From NCBI RefSeq assembly GCF_012952065.1, contig NZ_JABCJJ010000003.1, positions 124,001 to 188,000 on the forward strand: a stretch of 64,000 nt of DNA, read 5' to 3'. Origin of the DNA: Cellulomonas fimi. Its GTDB lineage: Bacteria; Actinomycetota; Actinomycetes; Actinomycetales; Cellulomonadaceae. The notes below the pieces were generated by a model. That model was given only the letters and a program-made list of their open reading frames with translations, was not told the DNA's origin and made no database searches. Below are positions 8,653 through 21,520 of the stretch, in pieces (positions within the stretch are counted from its first letter, which is position 1; each line of letters opens with the position of its first letter). Both the position numbers and the translations under genes were made by a program.

Positions 8653-9507
8653 TCATTCCCACGGCTGCGCGCGTAGACCGTGACCTCCGCCATACGCAGG
8701 AGAGGTCGGCGCGCTCCAGCCGGCGAGGACGGCGTCGTCGAGCTTGTAGACCTCGATGCCGATCGGGTGGCACACCTCGATGGGATCGTGGGCGTCCGGT
8801 CCCCACAGAGGCACGGACAGGTCGCCGCCCGGGCAGGTGGACAGCGCCATGAGCAGGTCCTGCTCGGCGAAGAGCTCGAAGTGGTCCCCCGGCGTGGCCG
8901 GGCACGACTTCATGAAGTACTGGTCCCTGTCGTTGAGACCGGTGCACTGGAACACGTTGAGGACGTCGTGGACGTCGAACTCGGTGAGCCCGAACGGGCG
9001 CACCGCGCGCGTGAGGTTGGAGTGGCAGTGGAAGTCGAAGTCCGCGCCCGTGAGGAGCCGGTTGACGTAGGGGTCGCAGCGGGTACCGAGCGTGTCGTGG
9101 ACGCGGCCGCCCTCGGCGTCGACGCCGTAGCTCTCGAGGGTGTCGGCGGTAATGGTCGCGAGCGGCCGGAGGTAGGGCAGCGTCGACCACAGCCGGTCGA
9201 AGGTGGTGACGTGCGCAGCCTGGAGCTGGCGGGTGCGGGCCGCCCAGAAGCGCTCGCGAGGGTTGTGCCGGTTCCAGATGTTGAGGTCCCCCACCTGCGG
9301 GCCCTCGACAGTGACGATCCGGCAGACGTGCCCGGCGGGGACCTCCCAGGCCCTGCCGGACCGGACGGGGATCTCGAACTTCTCGACGAGCGTCCGGCCC
9401 CCCTCGTGCGCGATCGCCCCGTAGAGGACGTGGTCGACCTCGAGAGCGGGTCCCTGGTAGGCGGCGTCGGTGAGGGAGGACCCGGTCGTCGCGGCGTCTG
9501 TCGTCAT
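8653..9507 (-). CDS. DUF1989 / urea carboxylase-associated family protein
   Basis: The 284-residue soluble protein has the family pattern: VPAGHVCRIVTVEGPQVGDL followed by NIWN, the RLWSTLPYLRPLATI region, FDFHCHSNL, LNVFQCTGLN and STCPGGDLS. Family members occur as partner genes of urea carboxylase systems; their biochemical role is poorly defined. Here the urea-carboxylase-like domain set is encoded nearby on the other strand by the PxpB-C fusion and the biotin carboxylase. The ATG at 9507 follows aaaggaac. It lies 77 bp downstream of the GntR regulator gene on the same strand, so the two may be co-transcribed. Function here is unknown. Confidence 0.85.
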   Translation of the reverse strand: MTTDAATTGSSLTDAAYQGPALEVDHVLYGAIAHEGGRTLVEKFEIPVRSGRAWEVPAGHVCRIVTVEGPQVGDLNIWNRHNPRERFWAARTRQLQAAHVTTFDRLWSTLPYLRPLATITADTLESYGVDAEGGRVHDTLGTRCDPYVNRLLTGADFDFHCHSNLTRAVRPFGLTEFDVHDVLNVFQCTGLNDRDQYFMKSCPATPGDHFELFAEQDLLMALSTCPGGDLSVPLWGPDAHDPIEVCHPIGIEVYKLDDAVLAGWSAPTSPAYGGGHGLRAQPWE

Positions 9508-9584
9508 GGTGTGGTTCCTTTCGTCGCGGTCGTCTCGACCTGGTCGGTGCAGCGTGGCGGCGCCGTGCTCACGGACGGTGAGGG

Positions 9585-10250
9585 TTAGCCCGCCCGCTCG
9601 GCCGCGCGGATCCCGTCGACGACGAGCCCCTCGGACTCGTAGAGGTACTCGAGCAGCCGGGCCTCCGCCTCGGTCCGGCGGCCGCTCACGACGAGGTCCG
9701 CGATCTGCCGGTCCAGCGCGACCCACTGCAGCTGGAACTCGCCCTCGTCGGGCATGACGGCGAACGCGAGCCGGAGCTGGGCGGCGATCGTGTCGTAGAA
9801 AGCGTTCAGTCGTGCGGAGCCGGCGAGTGCCACGAGGGAGCGGTGGAAGGCGAGGCTGGCCGTGCCGACGTGGGACGCCGCACCGGCTCGGGCGTACTGC
9901 TCCACCGTGGTGGCGGCCCGCTCGACGTCCTGCAGGAGGCCGTCGTCGGCGTGGGCGCTCTGGCGGACGGCGGCAGTCTCCATGAGCCGACGCACGAGGT
10001 AGATGTCCCGCACGTCGGCCGCCGTGAGCGAGCGCACGGAGCTGCCGGAGTTGCGCACCGACCGGACGAGACCGTCCGCTCCGAGCAGCCTGAGCGCGTC
10101 GCGGACGGTGTGACGCGACACGCCGTACTCCTCCGCGAGGGCCGTGTCGACGAGCCGGTTCCCGGGCGGCAGCTCGCCGGCCGTGATGCGCTCCCGCAGG
10201 TGCGCCTGGACGGCCTCGGCCGCCGAGACGTGGGGGGCTCTCGTGGACAT
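9585..10250 (-). CDS. GntR-family transcriptional regulator, FCD subfamily
   Basis: The 221-residue protein has a winged helix (LRERITAGELPPGNRLVDTA, then LAEEYGVSRHTVRDALRLL) followed by an all-helical FCD ligand domain with its metal/ligand-site residues in IYLVRRLMET and FHRSLVALAGS. It is divergent from the fused ABC importer and upstream of the DUF1989 gene, and two similar palindromic sites flank the intergenic region, so it probably controls both directions. The ATG at 10250 was chosen; a TTG at 10277 would place one of these sites inside the gene. The effector is probably an amino-acid-like compound such as 5-oxoproline (inference). Confidence 0.9.
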   Translation of the reverse strand: MSTRAPHVSAAEAVQAHLRERITAGELPPGNRLVDTALAEEYGVSRHTVRDALRLLGADGLVRSVRNSGSSVRSLTAADVRDIYLVRRLMETAAVRQSAHADDGLLQDVERAATTVEQYARAGAASHVGTASLAFHRSLVALAGSARLNAFYDTIAAQLRLAFAVMPDEGEFQLQWVALDRQIADLVVSGRRTEAEARLLEYLYESEGLVVDGIRAAERAG

Positions 10251-10260
10251 GAAGCGCACC

Positions 10261-10278
10261 CTAGCATCGTTCAACAAT
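10261..10278 (-). promoter_or_regulatory. Candidate GntR operator, left copy
   Basis: Read on the minus strand this is ATTGTTGAACGATGCTAG, whose first 13 bases form an imperfect palindrome. A close match occurs in opposite orientation at 10375-10393. It lies 11 bp upstream of the GntR start codon, in position for autoregulation. Confidence 0.6.
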
Positions 10279-10374
10279 CACAAGATCCGAACCGCCGCAT
10301 GATCTGCATGTCCAGGCGTCGCGAGCAGGTCTCTCGTGGTGGTCGCACTCACCTGCCTGCAAAGCATTGACGGG

Positions 10375-10393
10375 ATTGTTGAGCAATCGCTAG
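10375..10393 (+). promoter_or_regulatory. Candidate GntR operator, right copy
   Basis: ATTGTTGAGCAATCGCTAG matches the left copy except for three differences, including one inserted base, and points toward the transporter gene, ending 11 bp before its ATG. The core ATTGTTGAGCAAT is nearly palindromic. Both copies sit the same 11 bp from the start codon they face, suggesting one dimeric regulator represses both genes. Confidence 0.6.
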
Positions 10394-10404
10394 GTTCACA
10401 CCTC

Positions 10405-12816
<2,412 letters not shown>

Positions 12817-12887
12817 CGCAGCCCACGGCCGGTCCAGCGCCACGCTCGCACCGGGCGCGCACGTCCTCGAGCAAGGAAGGAGACCCG

Positions 12888-13643
12888 ATGTCGATCGACC
12901 TCAACAGCGACGTCGGCGAGTCGTTCGGTCAGTGGACCATGGGCGACGACGCCTCGATCATGAAGGTCGTCTCGAGCGCCAACGTGGCCTGCGGCTTCCA
13001 CGCCGGTGATCCGATCACCGCCCGCCGCACCTGTACGGCGGCCGCGGAGTCTGGTGTCCACGTCGGCGCGCACGTGGCTTACCGCGACCTCGCCGGGTTC
13101 GGTCGCCGATTCATGGACGTCGACCCGGTCGAGCTCACCAACGAGGTGATCTACCAGATCGGGGCCCTTCAGGCGATCGCCGCCGCCGCCGGTACCTCCG
13201 TCACCTACGTCAAGCCGCACGGGGCCTTGTACAACACGATCGCCCACCACCGCGAGCAGGCCCACGCCGTCGTCGAGGCCATCCGCACGGTCGACGACAG
13301 CCTGCCGATCCTCTGCCTGCCCGCAAGCGTCATCCAGGCCGAGGCCGAGAAGGCGGGGCTGCGCGCTGTCGTCGAGGCCTTCGCGGACCGCGCCTACAAC
13401 GCCGACGGCACGCTCGTCTCCCGCCGCCTTCCAGGCTCCGTCATCCACGACCCCGACGTCGTCGCCGCCCGCGTCGTGCGCATGGCGACCGAGCGCACGG
13501 TCAAGACGATCGACGGCCAGGTGATCGATGTGGACGCCGAGAGCGTATGCGTCCACGGGGACACCGCCGGCGCCGTCGCCATCGCGACTGCCGTCCGCGC
13601 CGGGCTGGAGCAGGCCGGCGTGCCGGTGACGAGCTTCCTGTGA
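12888..13643 (+). CDS. pxpA: 5-oxoprolinase subunit A (LamB/YcsF family)
   Basis: The 251-residue protein starts with the family signature [14 protein letters not shown], then [44 protein letters not shown], and ends with [13 protein letters not shown]. Full length is normal for the family. PxpA acts with PxpB and PxpC in ATP-dependent opening of 5-oxo-L-proline to glutamate. The ATG follows AAGGAGA. The next gene, a PxpB-PxpC fusion, overlaps its stop by 4 bp, so the subunits should be made in step. The start lies 71 bp after the transporter gene. Confidence 0.95.
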   Translation: MSIDLNSDVGESFGQWTMGDDASIMKVVSSANVACGFHAGDPITARRTCTAAAESGVHVGAHVAYRDLAGFGRRFMDVDPVELTNEVIYQIGALQAIAAAAGTSVTYVKPHGALYNTIAHHREQAHAVVEAIRTVDDSLPILCLPASVIQAEAEKAGLRAVVEAFADRAYNADGTLVSRRLPGSVIHDPDVVAARVVRMATERTVKTIDGQVIDVDAESVCVHGDTAGAVAIATAVRAGLEQAGVPVTSFL

Positions 13644-15271
13644 GCGCTCGCCGGACCGTCCGGCGCGTCGGCGACCGGGCGCTCCTTGTCGAGTGCGCGG
13701 ACCTCGACGAGGTCGTCGCCTTGCACGCGCGCCTTGTCGCCGCGCCGCTCGACGGCCAGGGGGACGTTCTCGCCGCCGCGCGGACCGTCCTCGTGCGCCT
13801 GACGACGCCGACCGCCCGCGCGCGCGTCGCGCGGGCCCTCGCGGAGCTCCCCGCCGACCGGGTGACGCCGCGGTCCGACGGCCGCCTCGTCACGGTCGAC
13901 ACCGTCTACGACGGTGCGGACCTCGCCGACGTGGCCCAGCTGACCGGGCTGAGTCCTGAGGGGGTTGTCGATGCCCACACCGGCCAGGTCTGGACGGCGG
14001 CGTTCGGCGGGTTCGCGCCGGGCTTCGCGTACCTCGTCGGCGAGAACGACACCCTCGACGTCCCTCGGCGCCGCACCCCGCGCACGGCCGTGCCCGCCGG
14101 CTCCGTCGCCCTGGCTGGCAACTTCTCCGCCATCTACCCGCGCGAGTCGCCCGGCGGGTGGCAGCTCGTCGGCCGCACCGGCGAGCGCATGTGGGACCTC
14201 GATCGCGACCCGCCCGCGCTCGTTCGGCCCGGGGACCGGGTGAGGTACCGGGCCGTCCGGGAGGTCGTCACGACGACGGCCCCCGCCGGCTCGGTGACGT
14301 TCAGCAGTCCCCTCGCGGCGCCCGCGGCCCCGTCCGTCGCGGGATTCTCTCCGCGACGCGCCGCCGCGGGCCCGCACATGTCCGTACCGGCCCTCGTCGT
14401 CGTCAGCCCGGGCGTCCAGACGCTCGTCGAGGACCTCGGCCGTCCGGGGCTCTTCGACCTCGGCGTCAGCCCATCGGGCGCTCTCGATCGCGGCGCGGCC
14501 GCCCGCGCGAACCGGCTCGTCGGCAACCCCCGCGGCGCAGCCGTCCTCGAGACGGTGCCCGGCGGGGTCGAGTTCGGCGCGGCGGGCGACCTCGTCCTCG
14601 CCGTCACCGGAGCCCCGGCCCCCCTCACCGTCCGCACACCCGACGGCGGGGCGTGGCACCCACCGCCCGACGCGCCCTTCGCCCTCCGCGACGGCGAGAC
14701 CCTGACCCTGGAGGTGCCAGCCGCGGGCCTGCGCTCCTACGTCGCCGTCCGCGGCGGCCTGGACGCGGTTGAGGTACTCGGCAGCCGGGCGACCGACGTC
14801 ATGTCCGGCATCGGTCCCGCCCCGCTCGTCACGGGTGACGCACTGCCGATCGCGGACCCGCGGCCCCGCTCCGTCGTCGCCGCCCCCGAGGTCTCGCCCA
14901 GGATCGCACGCGGCACCGTCAGCGTCGCGGTCGTCCCCGGGCCGCGCGACGACTGGTTCACCGAAGAGGCGCGCTGCTCGCTGGTCGAGCAGGACTGGAC
15001 CGTCACGGACCGGTCCAATCGCATCGGGCTACGCCTTGACGGGCGGCCGCTCGAGCGCGCGGTCATGGCCCAGCTGCCGAGCGAGGGCACGATCGCGGGC
15101 GCGATCCAGGTCCCCGCGTCGGGACTGCCGGTGGTCTTCCTCGCCGACCACCCGGTCTCGGGTGGTTACCCCGTCATCGGCGTCGTCTCCGATGCCGACC
15201 TCGACCGCCTCGCCCAGGCCCGCCCGGGCGACGTCCTGCGGTTCGTCCCCGCCGACGAACCCACCAGCTGA
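13640..15271 (+). CDS. Fused 5-oxoprolinase subunits B and C (KipI-KipA / allophanate-hydrolase subunit 1-2 domains)
   Basis: The 543-residue protein joins a PxpB/AHS1 domain (about 1-210, motifs [11 protein letters not shown] and [11 protein letters not shown]) to a PxpC/AHS2 domain (about 250-543, motifs [20 protein letters not shown] and [13 protein letters not shown], with a late [10 protein letters not shown] segment). The same two domains also form the carboxyltransferase part of urea carboxylase. The GTG start overlaps the pxpA stop. The biotin carboxylase gene begins 13 bp downstream. It may therefore work as the 5-oxoprolinase partner of PxpA, as the transferase half of a biotin-dependent carboxylase, or both; the sequence alone does not decide. 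Confidence 0.93.
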   Translation: MSARRTVRRVGDRALLVECADLDEVVALHARLVAAPLDGQGDVLAAARTVLVRLTTPTARARVARALAELPADRVTPRSDGRLVTVDTVYDGADLADVAQLTGLSPEGVVDAHTGQVWTAAFGGFAPGFAYLVGENDTLDVPRRRTPRTAVPAGSVALAGNFSAIYPRESPGGWQLVGRTGERMWDLDRDPPALVRPGDRVRYRAVREVVTTTAPAGSVTFSSPLAAPAAPSVAGFSPRRAAAGPHMSVPALVVVSPGVQTLVEDLGRPGLFDLGVSPSGALDRGAAARANRLVGNPRGAAVLETVPGGVEFGAAGDLVLAVTGAPAPLTVRTPDGGAWHPPPDAPFALRDGETLTLEVPAAGLRSYVAVRGGLDAVEVLGSRATDVMSGIGPAPLVTGDALPIADPRPRSVVAAPEVSPRIARGTVSVAVVPGPRDDWFTEEARCSLVEQDWTVTDRSNRIGLRLDGRPLERAVMAQLPSEGTIAGAIQVPASGLPVVFLADHPVSGGYPVIGVVSDADLDRLAQARPGDVLRFVPADEPTS

Positions 15272-15284
15272 AGGAAGCCCAGCC

Positions 15285-17039
15285 GTGCGCAAGCTCCTCA
15301 TCGCCAACCGGGGCGAGATCGCCGTCCGCGTCGTCCACGCGTGCGCCGACGCCGGGCTGGTGTCCGTCGCCGTCTACGCCGACCCGGACGCCGACGCCCT
15401 CCACGTCGCGCTCGCCGACGAGGCCTACAGCCTCGACGGCATGACCGCCGCCGAGACTTACCTTGACATCGGCAAGCTCATCGCGATCGCTCGCCGCTCC
15501 GGCGCCGCCGCGGTCCACCCCGGGTACGGCTTCCTCGCCGAGAACGCCGACTTCGCTCAGGCAGTGCTCGACGCCGGCCTCACCTGGGTGGGCCCGTCGC
15601 CCCAGACCATCCGCGCCCTGGGGAACAAGGTCACGGCCCGCGAGATCGCCCGCCGCGCCGGCGCCCCGCTCGTGCCGGGCAGCGACGGGCCCGTGCCGTC
15701 CGCGGCAGAGGCACGGGCCTTCGCCGAGGCACATGGCTTGCCGATTGTCGTGAAGGCCGCCTTCGGCGGCGGTGGCCGGGGTCTGCGGGTGGTCCGCGAC
15801 CTCGACGACGTCGAGCACGCCTTCGCGTCCGCGCAGGCGGAGGCACGGGCCGCGTTCGGTCGGGACGAGTGCTTCGTCGAGCGGTTCCTCGACCGGCCTC
15901 GGCACATCGAGGCCCAGGTGCTCGCCGACAGCCACGGTGCCGTGGTCGTCGTCGGGACCCGTGACTGCTCGCTGCAACGCCGCAACCAGAAGCTGGTCGA
16001 GGAGGCCCCCGCACCGTTTCTCACGGTGGACCAGCGGCGGCAGCTTCACGACGCCGCCCGAGCGATCTGCACCGAGGCCGGGTACGTGGGCGCCGGGACC
16101 GTGGAGTTCCTCCTCGGTGAGGACGGTTCCCTCTCGTTCCTCGAGGTCAACACCCGCCTCCAGGTCGAGCACCCGGTCACCGAGCTGACGTCCGGCATCG
16201 ACCTCGTGGCCGCGCAGCTCGTCATCGCCGACGGCGGCGAGGTGCCCGTCCTGACGGATCCGGAGCCGTTCGGCCATGCGATCGAGCTGCGCATCAACGC
16301 CGAGGACGGCAGCCGCGGCTTCCTGCCCGCCACCGGCACGATCACCACCTTGCACCTGCCCACCGGGCCAGGCGTGCGGGTCGACACCGGCGTCCGCGCC
16401 GGGTCGGTGGTCTCGGGTCATTTCGACTCGCTCCTCGCCAAGGTCATCGTCCACGGCAGGGACCGCGACCACGCGCTGCGCCGGGCGCGGCGGGCGGCAC
16501 GCGAGATGGAGATCGCTGGGGTCGCGACCGTGCTGCCGTTCCACCGCGCCGTTCTGGCCGATGATGCGTTCCACCGCGCCGACCGCCTGGGTGTGTGGAC
16601 GACGTGGATCGAGAGCGAGCTCGTGCCACGCCTCGACACCGATCCTGAGTTCCGGCAGGCGCCGGTCGACGAGGGGCGTTGGCGCTTCGTCGTCGACGTC
16701 GACGGGCGCCGCGTGACACTCGGTCTGCCCGCTGACCTCCTCGACGCCTTTGCCGCTCGCGACGGCCTCGCCGTCGGCAGGCAGCCTGAGGAGCCCCAGG
16801 ACCCGGCTGTCCTCGCGGCCCCGATGGGCGGGTCGCTCGTCCGCTGGCTCGTGTGCCCCGGGTCGCACGTGGACGAGAGTGAAGCCGTCCTCGTCCTCGA
16901 GGCGATGAAGATGGAGACGACCGTCGTGGCGCACCGAGCTGGGGTGCTCGAGCCCCGCGTGTCTGTCGGTGACCGGGTGCAGCAGGGTCAGGATCTGGCG
17001 CGAATAGCGCAGGAGGCCACGGACAACGTCGCCCGGTGA
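15285..17039 (+). CDS. Biotin carboxylase with C-terminal biotin carboxyl carrier domain
   Basis: The 584-residue protein begins [14 protein letters not shown] and has an ATP-grasp core ([11 protein letters not shown], then the [23 protein letters not shown] and [16 protein letters not shown] motifs) to about residue 445. A linker follows, then a biotinyl domain with EAMKMET, where Lys542 would carry biotin. It has no acyl-CoA carboxyltransferase domain and none is encoded nearby. The closest partner is the upstream PxpB-C fusion, whose domains match the carboxyltransferase of urea carboxylase. The GTG start sits behind AAGGAA. It may make a carboxylated intermediate from urea, guanidine, an amide or a lactam (inference). 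Confidence 0.93.
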   Translation: MRKLLIANRGEIAVRVVHACADAGLVSVAVYADPDADALHVALADEAYSLDGMTAAETYLDIGKLIAIARRSGAAAVHPGYGFLAENADFAQAVLDAGLTWVGPSPQTIRALGNKVTAREIARRAGAPLVPGSDGPVPSAAEARAFAEAHGLPIVVKAAFGGGGRGLRVVRDLDDVEHAFASAQAEARAAFGRDECFVERFLDRPRHIEAQVLADSHGAVVVVGTRDCSLQRRNQKLVEEAPAPFLTVDQRRQLHDAARAICTEAGYVGAGTVEFLLGEDGSLSFLEVNTRLQVEHPVTELTSGIDLVAAQLVIADGGEVPVLTDPEPFGHAIELRINAEDGSRGFLPATGTITTLHLPTGPGVRVDTGVRAGSVVSGHFDSLLAKVIVHGRDRDHALRRARRAAREMEIAGVATVLPFHRAVLADDAFHRADRLGVWTTWIESELVPRLDTDPEFRQAPVDEGRWRFVVDVDGRRVTLGLPADLLDAFAARDGLAVGRQPEEPQDPAVLAAPMGGSLVRWLVCPGSHVDESEAVLVLEAMKMETTVVAHRAGVLEPRVSVGDRVQQGQDLARIAQEATDNVAR

Positions 17040-17391
17040 CGGGCCTGCGCCTCGACCGAGCGACCGAAGGGCGACCGGCCGAGACAGGCACCGACGGCGC
17101 GAACGAGTCGCGGACCAGACCGTGCGCTGGGCCGAAGGCCACAAGGAGGCCGTCGACGATGCGCGCGACGTCCGCCTCCTCCGCCGTGGCCGCACCAGGC
17201 TGAGCAGAGAGAGAGCCGTCGGCGGACACCCGCGACGAACACCAGCTGACCGGCCGCGAGCAGGTCGCACGGGGACCGCACGCCGCGTCTGCGCGAGCGT
17301 CCGCCCATCGCGAGGACGGCGACGGCTGCCCTCCTCCCCGTGGGGATGGAATGCGCAGGGAGCGTCCGCGGTGCGGGCGACCCGTCCGGCG
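17040..17391. other. Gene-free interval between convergent biotin carboxylase and xylulokinase genes
   Basis: This 352-bp stretch separates two convergent genes. Open frames exist on both strands because of the high GC content, for example a minus-strand frame opening near 17229, but none has a recognisable domain or a good ribosome site, and the longest ones run on into the flanking genes in antisense. No convincing terminator hairpin was seen. It may hold remnants of a lost gene. Confidence 0.5.
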
Positions 17392-18825
17392 TCAGCTGCG
17401 GGTCGCGGTGAGCTCCCGCACGGCGGCGTACTGCTCGCGGATCTCGGGCGCGGACGCGGACGCGGAGGTCTCGGACACGGTGGCCACCGTCCACGCCGGG
17501 GGTCCCGCCCTGCCCGAGAGCACCCACGCGGCCTGCCGGGCGGCGCCGTCGGCGACGTACTCCCCCGGCGCCGGGACCGTGACGTCCATGCCGAGAACGG
17601 ACGGCCCGATCCGGCGGACGGCCTCCGACTGCGCGCCGCCGCCGATCAGCAGGAGCCGACGCACCGGGACGCCCTGCGCCCGGACGGCGTCGAGGCCGTC
17701 GGCGAGTGCGCACAGCATGCCCTCCACAGCAGCCCGTGCCAGGTGCGCCGGCGTGGTGTTGGCCAGGCGCATCCCGTGCAGCGCACCCGTGGCCGTCGGC
17801 TTGTCGGGGGTCCGCTCGCCCTCGAGGTAGGGCACGAGCACGAGTCCGTCGGCGCCCGGCGGGGCCGACAAGGCCAGGGCGCTGAGCCCGGCGTGGTCGA
17901 CGCCGAGCATGCGCGCCGCGGCGTCGAGCACGCGGGAGGCGTTGAGCGTGCAGGCGAGCGGGAGGTAGGCGCCGGTCGCGTCCGCGAAGCCGGCGACGAG
18001 CCCGCTGGGGTCCGTCGTGGGTGTGCGCGAGACTGCGGACACCACCCCGGATGTCCCGATCGAGATCGCGACGTCCCCCTCGCGCATCCCGAGTGCGAGA
18101 GCGGCCGCGGCGTTGTCGCCCGCGCCCGGCCCCAGGACCAGTCCTCCTGCGGCGGCCGCGGGCTCCGAGGGCCCGACGACGCGCGGCAGGGCGACCTGGC
18201 GGCCGAGCGCCAGCTCGAGGAGGTCCGGACGGTAGCTCTCGGTCCGAGGCGACCAGTACCCCGTGCCCGAGGCGTCGGAGCGGTCCGAGGTCAGCGCGTC
18301 GAGCCCTGCCGGCCCTGAGCCCGGCCCGTGCCCCGCCAGGCGCCACGTCAACCAGTCGTGCGGGAGCGCGACCGCGGCGACCCGGTCTGCGTTGCCGGGT
18401 TCGGCGTCGCGGAGCCAGCGCAGCTTGGTCACCGTCAGCGACGCGACCGGCACGGAGCCCACGGCGTCGGCCCACGCCTGGGCGCCGGCCGCCACGTCAC
18501 CGCCGCCGAGCTCGCGGACGAGCTCGACGGCGGCCTGAGCCGAGCGGGTGTCGTTCCACAGCAGCGCATCGCGCACGACGGCGCCGTCGGCGTCGAGCGC
18601 GACCATGCCGTGCTGCTGCCCGCCCACGGCGAGCGCCGCGACGTCGTCCAGCCCACCGGCGGCCTCGATCGCTGCCTGCAGCGCGTCCCACCAGCGGTCC
18701 GGGTGGATCTCGGTGCCGTCGGGGTGGGTCGCACGGCCCGACCGGACCAGGGCCCCGGACTCCGCGTCGCGGATCACGACCTTGCAGGACTGGGTGGACG
18801 AGTCCACCCCGGCGACGAGAGGCAC
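17392..18825 (-). CDS. xylB: Xylulokinase (FGGY family)
   Basis: The 477-residue kinase opens with the phosphate-binding [14 protein letters not shown] and has [53 protein letters not shown] and the late ATP-site motif [16 protein letters not shown]. It phosphorylates D-xylulose to xylulose 5-phosphate for the pentose phosphate pathway. Its GTG start follows the xylose isomerase stop by 3 bp, forming a two-gene xylAB operon divergent from a ROK repressor. It completes the route from xylan fragments released by the GH10, CE7 and GH3 enzymes. Confidence 0.95.
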   Translation of the reverse strand: MPLVAGVDSSTQSCKVVIRDAESGALVRSGRATHPDGTEIHPDRWWDALQAAIEAAGGLDDVAALAVGGQQHGMVALDADGAVVRDALLWNDTRSAQAAVELVRELGGGDVAAGAQAWADAVGSVPVASLTVTKLRWLRDAEPGNADRVAAVALPHDWLTWRLAGHGPGSGPAGLDALTSDRSDASGTGYWSPRTESYRPDLLELALGRQVALPRVVGPSEPAAAAGGLVLGPGAGDNAAAALALGMREGDVAISIGTSGVVSAVSRTPTTDPSGLVAGFADATGAYLPLACTLNASRVLDAAARMLGVDHAGLSALALSAPPGADGLVLVPYLEGERTPDKPTATGALHGMRLANTTPAHLARAAVEGMLCALADGLDAVRAQGVPVRRLLLIGGGAQSEAVRRIGPSVLGMDVTVPAPGEYVADGAARQAAWVLSGRAGPPAWTVATVSETSASASAPEIREQYAAVRELTATRS

Positions 18826-18828
18826 GGC

Positions 18829-20016
18829 TCAGCGCGCGCCGAGCGCGTGCTCGAGCGCGAGCTGGTTGAGCCGCACGAAGTGGAAGCCGCGCGCGGCGAC
18901 GGCGTCCACGTCGAGGTCCTCGTACGCCGAGCGGTCGGCGAGCAGGTCCGCGAGCGTCTCGCCCTCCCCCAGGGTCGGCCGGGAGAGCTCCAGCACCCCC
19001 GCCGCCTCGAGCGCCTCCTGGACGTCCGGGTCGGCGCGGAAGGCGCGGGCGCGCTCGCGCAGGATGAGGTACGTGCGCATGTTCGCGAGCGCCGACTCCC
19101 ACACGCCGTCAGCGTCCTCGGTGCGCGAGGGCTTGTAGTCGAAGTGCCGCGGGCCGTCGTAGCGCGGGCCGCCGCTCGGGAAGCCGTTCTCGACCAGGTC
19201 GACGGTCGCGAAGGCCGAGAACAGGTCGCCGTGGCCGAACACGAGGTCCTGGTCGTACTTGATGGACCGCTGCCCGTTGAGATCGATGTGGAACAGCTTG
19301 TCCGCCCACAGCGCCTGCGCGATTCCGCTCGTGTAGTTCAGGCCTGCCATCTGCTCGTGACCCGTCTCGGGGTTCACCCCGACGATGTCACCGTGCTCGA
19401 GCTCGGCGATGAACGCCAGCGCGTGCCCGACCGTGGGCAGCAGGATGTCGCCGCGCGGCTCGTTCGGCTTGGGCTCGATCGCGATCCGCAGCCCGTACCC
19501 CTGCTCCTTGATGTAGCCGGCGACGGTGTCGATGCCCTCCTTGTACCGGTCGTGCGCCGCCTTGAGATCCTTCGCCGCGTCGTACTCGGCACCCTCCCGG
19601 CCACCCCACATCACGAAGGTCTCGGCACCCATCTCCGCGGCGAGGTCGACGTTCTGCACGACCTTCCGAAGCCCGAAGCGACGCACCCGGCGATCGTTGG
19701 AGGTGAACGCGCCGTCCTTGAAGATCGGGTGGGCGAACGTGTCGGTGGTGACCATCTCGACCGTGATGCCGGTCTCGTCCAGCACGTCCTTGAACCGCCG
19801 CAGGATCTGGTCGCGTGTCGCGGCGTCGGACCCGAACGGCACGACGTCGTTGTCGTGGAACGTCACGTACGCGGCGCCGAGCTTCGCGAGCTGACGCACG
19901 GACTCCACCGGGTCCAGGTGCGCCCGCGTGGCCGAGCCGAACTGGTCGCGGGCCTCCCAGCCCACGGTCCACAGACCGAACGAGAACTTGTCCTGGGGGG
20001 TGGGGGTGAGGTCCAT
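18829..20016 (-). CDS. xylA: Xylose isomerase
   Basis: The 395-residue protein has all class I xylose isomerase signatures: [11 protein letters not shown] with the catalytic His/Asp, [31 protein letters not shown] with the metal/substrate Glu and Lys, [15 protein letters not shown], and FHIDLNGQ. Length matches actinobacterial enzymes. It interconverts D-xylose and D-xylulose using two divalent metals. The ATG at 20016 is preceded by GAGGAG seven bases upstream; a longer in-frame start at 20049 lacks such a site. First gene of xylAB, divergent from the ROK repressor gene. Confidence 0.97.
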   Translation of the reverse strand: MDLTPTPQDKFSFGLWTVGWEARDQFGSATRAHLDPVESVRQLAKLGAAYVTFHDNDVVPFGSDAATRDQILRRFKDVLDETGITVEMVTTDTFAHPIFKDGAFTSNDRRVRRFGLRKVVQNVDLAAEMGAETFVMWGGREGAEYDAAKDLKAAHDRYKEGIDTVAGYIKEQGYGLRIAIEPKPNEPRGDILLPTVGHALAFIAELEHGDIVGVNPETGHEQMAGLNYTSGIAQALWADKLFHIDLNGQRSIKYDQDLVFGHGDLFSAFATVDLVENGFPSGGPRYDGPRHFDYKPSRTEDADGVWESALANMRTYLILRERARAFRADPDVQEALEAAGVLELSRPTLGEGETLADLLADRSAYEDLDVDAVAARGFHFVRLNQLALEHALGAR

Positions 20017-20083
20017 GCTGATCTCCTCGTCGAGACTTTGTTGTGTCATTTAACTTATGGCGTCCCCGCACTAGGGTCAACCC
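20017..20083. promoter_or_regulatory. Divergent xylA / ROK repressor promoter region
   Basis: This 67-bp spacer holds a strikingly AT-rich island at 20034-20058 (actttgttgtgtcatttaac and following bases) inside GC-rich DNA, as expected for overlapping promoters and a repressor site. AAGT/ACTT elements recur but no perfect palindrome is visible, so the operator boundaries are uncertain. Confidence 0.5.
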
Positions 20084-21400
20084 ATGCGAAGCGATGACGG
20101 GCGACCCCGTGCAGCCACCGCCGTACGCCTGGGCGGCACGCCCGTCGACGCGCCGTGGCGCGGTGCGGCCCCCGCGAGGGCCGCACCGGCGCGCCAGGGG
20201 AGCCTGCGCGAGCACAATCTGCAGGTGGTCCTGGCCCGCGTGGTCGATGCGGACCCGCCGCCCTCCCGCGCCGACATCGCCGCCGCGACCGGGCTGACAC
20301 GGAGCGCCGTCTCGGCGCTGGTGGACCGGTTGATCACGGCTGGGCTCGTCGCGGAGCTCGCACCGGTGCCGCCGCAGAGGGCCGGCCGGCCGGCCGTTCC
20401 CCTCGTGCCCGCGCGGCGCGCGTTCGCCGCGCTCGGCGCTGAGGTGAACGTCGACTACGTCGGCGTGCTGGCGCTCGACCTCGCCGGGGACGTGCTCGCG
20501 CGGCGGCAGGTCTGGGGGGACTTCCGCGGCAGCGACCCGGTCACCGTGCTGGCACGGCTCGCGGCTGTCGTCGAGGAGCTTCTCGCCGAGCTCGTCGCCG
20601 AGCCGGCGCCCGGAGGGCCGCCACGCATCGCCGGCATGGGACTGGCCCTCCCCGGCCTGGTCGACCGCGTCACCGGCCCACTGCGCCTGGCGCCGAACCT
20701 GGGCTGGCGCGACGTCGACGTCGTGGCGATCCTGGGCACCCACGCGCCGCTGACCGGCATCGCGATCGGCCTGGCCAACGAGGCGAACCTGGCCGCCCGG
20801 GCCGAGGCACGCACCGCGGGGGCCGACCGGAGCTTCCTCTACGTGTCCGGCGAGGTCGGCATCGGCGCGGCGATCGTGCTCGACGGCGAGGTCTTCTTCG
20901 GCCAGCACGGCTGGAGCGGGGAGCTGGGGCATACCGTCGTCGACCCCGCGGGTCCGCGTTGCTCCTGCGGGTCGACGGGCTGCCTGGAGCAGTACGCGGG
21001 CAAGGACGCTCTCCTGCGCAGCGCCGGGCTCGACGTCGCCCTCCCGATCGAGGCGCTCCGCGCGGCCGCCCACGCCGGCGACCCGGGCGCGGTCGCTGCC
21101 CTCGCCACGGGTGGCCGTGCGCTCGGGATCGCCATCGCCAACTTCGTCAACCTCGTCGACGTCGAGCAGATCGTCCTCGGCGGCATCTACGCACCGCTCG
21201 TCGACCACCTCGCACCACTCGTCACGGAGGAGCTCGGGACCCGCGTGCTGGCGGCGCCGTGGAAGCAGGCGGGCGTCCGCGCGGCTCGCTCCCGACAGGA
21301 CGCGGCGATGACCGGCGCGGCGCTCACGGTGCTGAGCACGATCCTCACCGACCCCGCGGCGTGGGTGCCGTTCGACGCCCCGCCCCCCGAGCTCGGGTAG
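20084..21400 (+). CDS. ROK-family transcriptional repressor of xylose utilisation (XylR-like)
   Basis: The 438-residue protein has an N-terminal winged helix at about 40-100 (ADIAAATGLTRSAVSALVDR) and a ROK sugar-binding domain with the zinc motif GHTVV...CSCGSTGCLEQYAG. DNA binding plus a ROK domain is the XylR arrangement, and its gene diverges from xylAB with 67 bp between, so xylose-responsive repression of xylAB is likely. The first 40 residues are low-complexity Arg/Ala/Pro; an internal start is possible, but the ATG at 20084 has AGGG at fair spacing. Confidence 0.88.
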   Translation: MRSDDGRPRAATAVRLGGTPVDAPWRGAAPARAAPARQGSLREHNLQVVLARVVDADPPPSRADIAAATGLTRSAVSALVDRLITAGLVAELAPVPPQRAGRPAVPLVPARRAFAALGAEVNVDYVGVLALDLAGDVLARRQVWGDFRGSDPVTVLARLAAVVEELLAELVAEPAPGGPPRIAGMGLALPGLVDRVTGPLRLAPNLGWRDVDVVAILGTHAPLTGIAIGLANEANLAARAEARTAGADRSFLYVSGEVGIGAAIVLDGEVFFGQHGWSGELGHTVVDPAGPRCSCGSTGCLEQYAGKDALLRSAGLDVALPIEALRAAAHAGDPGAVAALATGGRALGIAIANFVNLVDVEQIVLGGIYAPLVDHLAPLVTEELGTRVLAAPWKQAGVRAARSRQDAAMTGAALTVLSTILTDPAAWVPFDAPPPELG

Positions 21401-21416
21401 GGGCGGGGCGCCGCCC
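21401..21416 (+). terminator. Possible terminator hairpin after the XylR-like gene
   Basis: GGGCGG-GGCG-CCGCCC starts right after the stop codon and folds into a 6-bp GC stem with a four-base loop. There is no T-run, which is common for terminators in very GC-rich actinobacteria, so the call is tentative. Confidence 0.4.
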
Positions 21417-21520
21417 GCCCCCAGCGGCGACGAGCCCGTCGGCGCGCAGGCACGGCGTTCCCAGCGAACCCCGCGTCGGGCCGAACCTCGACTCCCGTGG
21501 ATCTCACCGACCCGCGCCGC

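Noticed and set aside
10251-10277. Alternative TTG start for the GntR regulator at 10277.
   Set aside because: It would translate through the putative operator; the ATG at 10250 gives the normal family N-terminus.
17040-17391. Open frames on both strands in the gap after the biotin carboxylase gene, including one opening at 17229 on the minus strand.
   Set aside because: No recognisable motif, and the frames run antisense into the flanking genes; a decayed gene cannot be excluded but is not supported.
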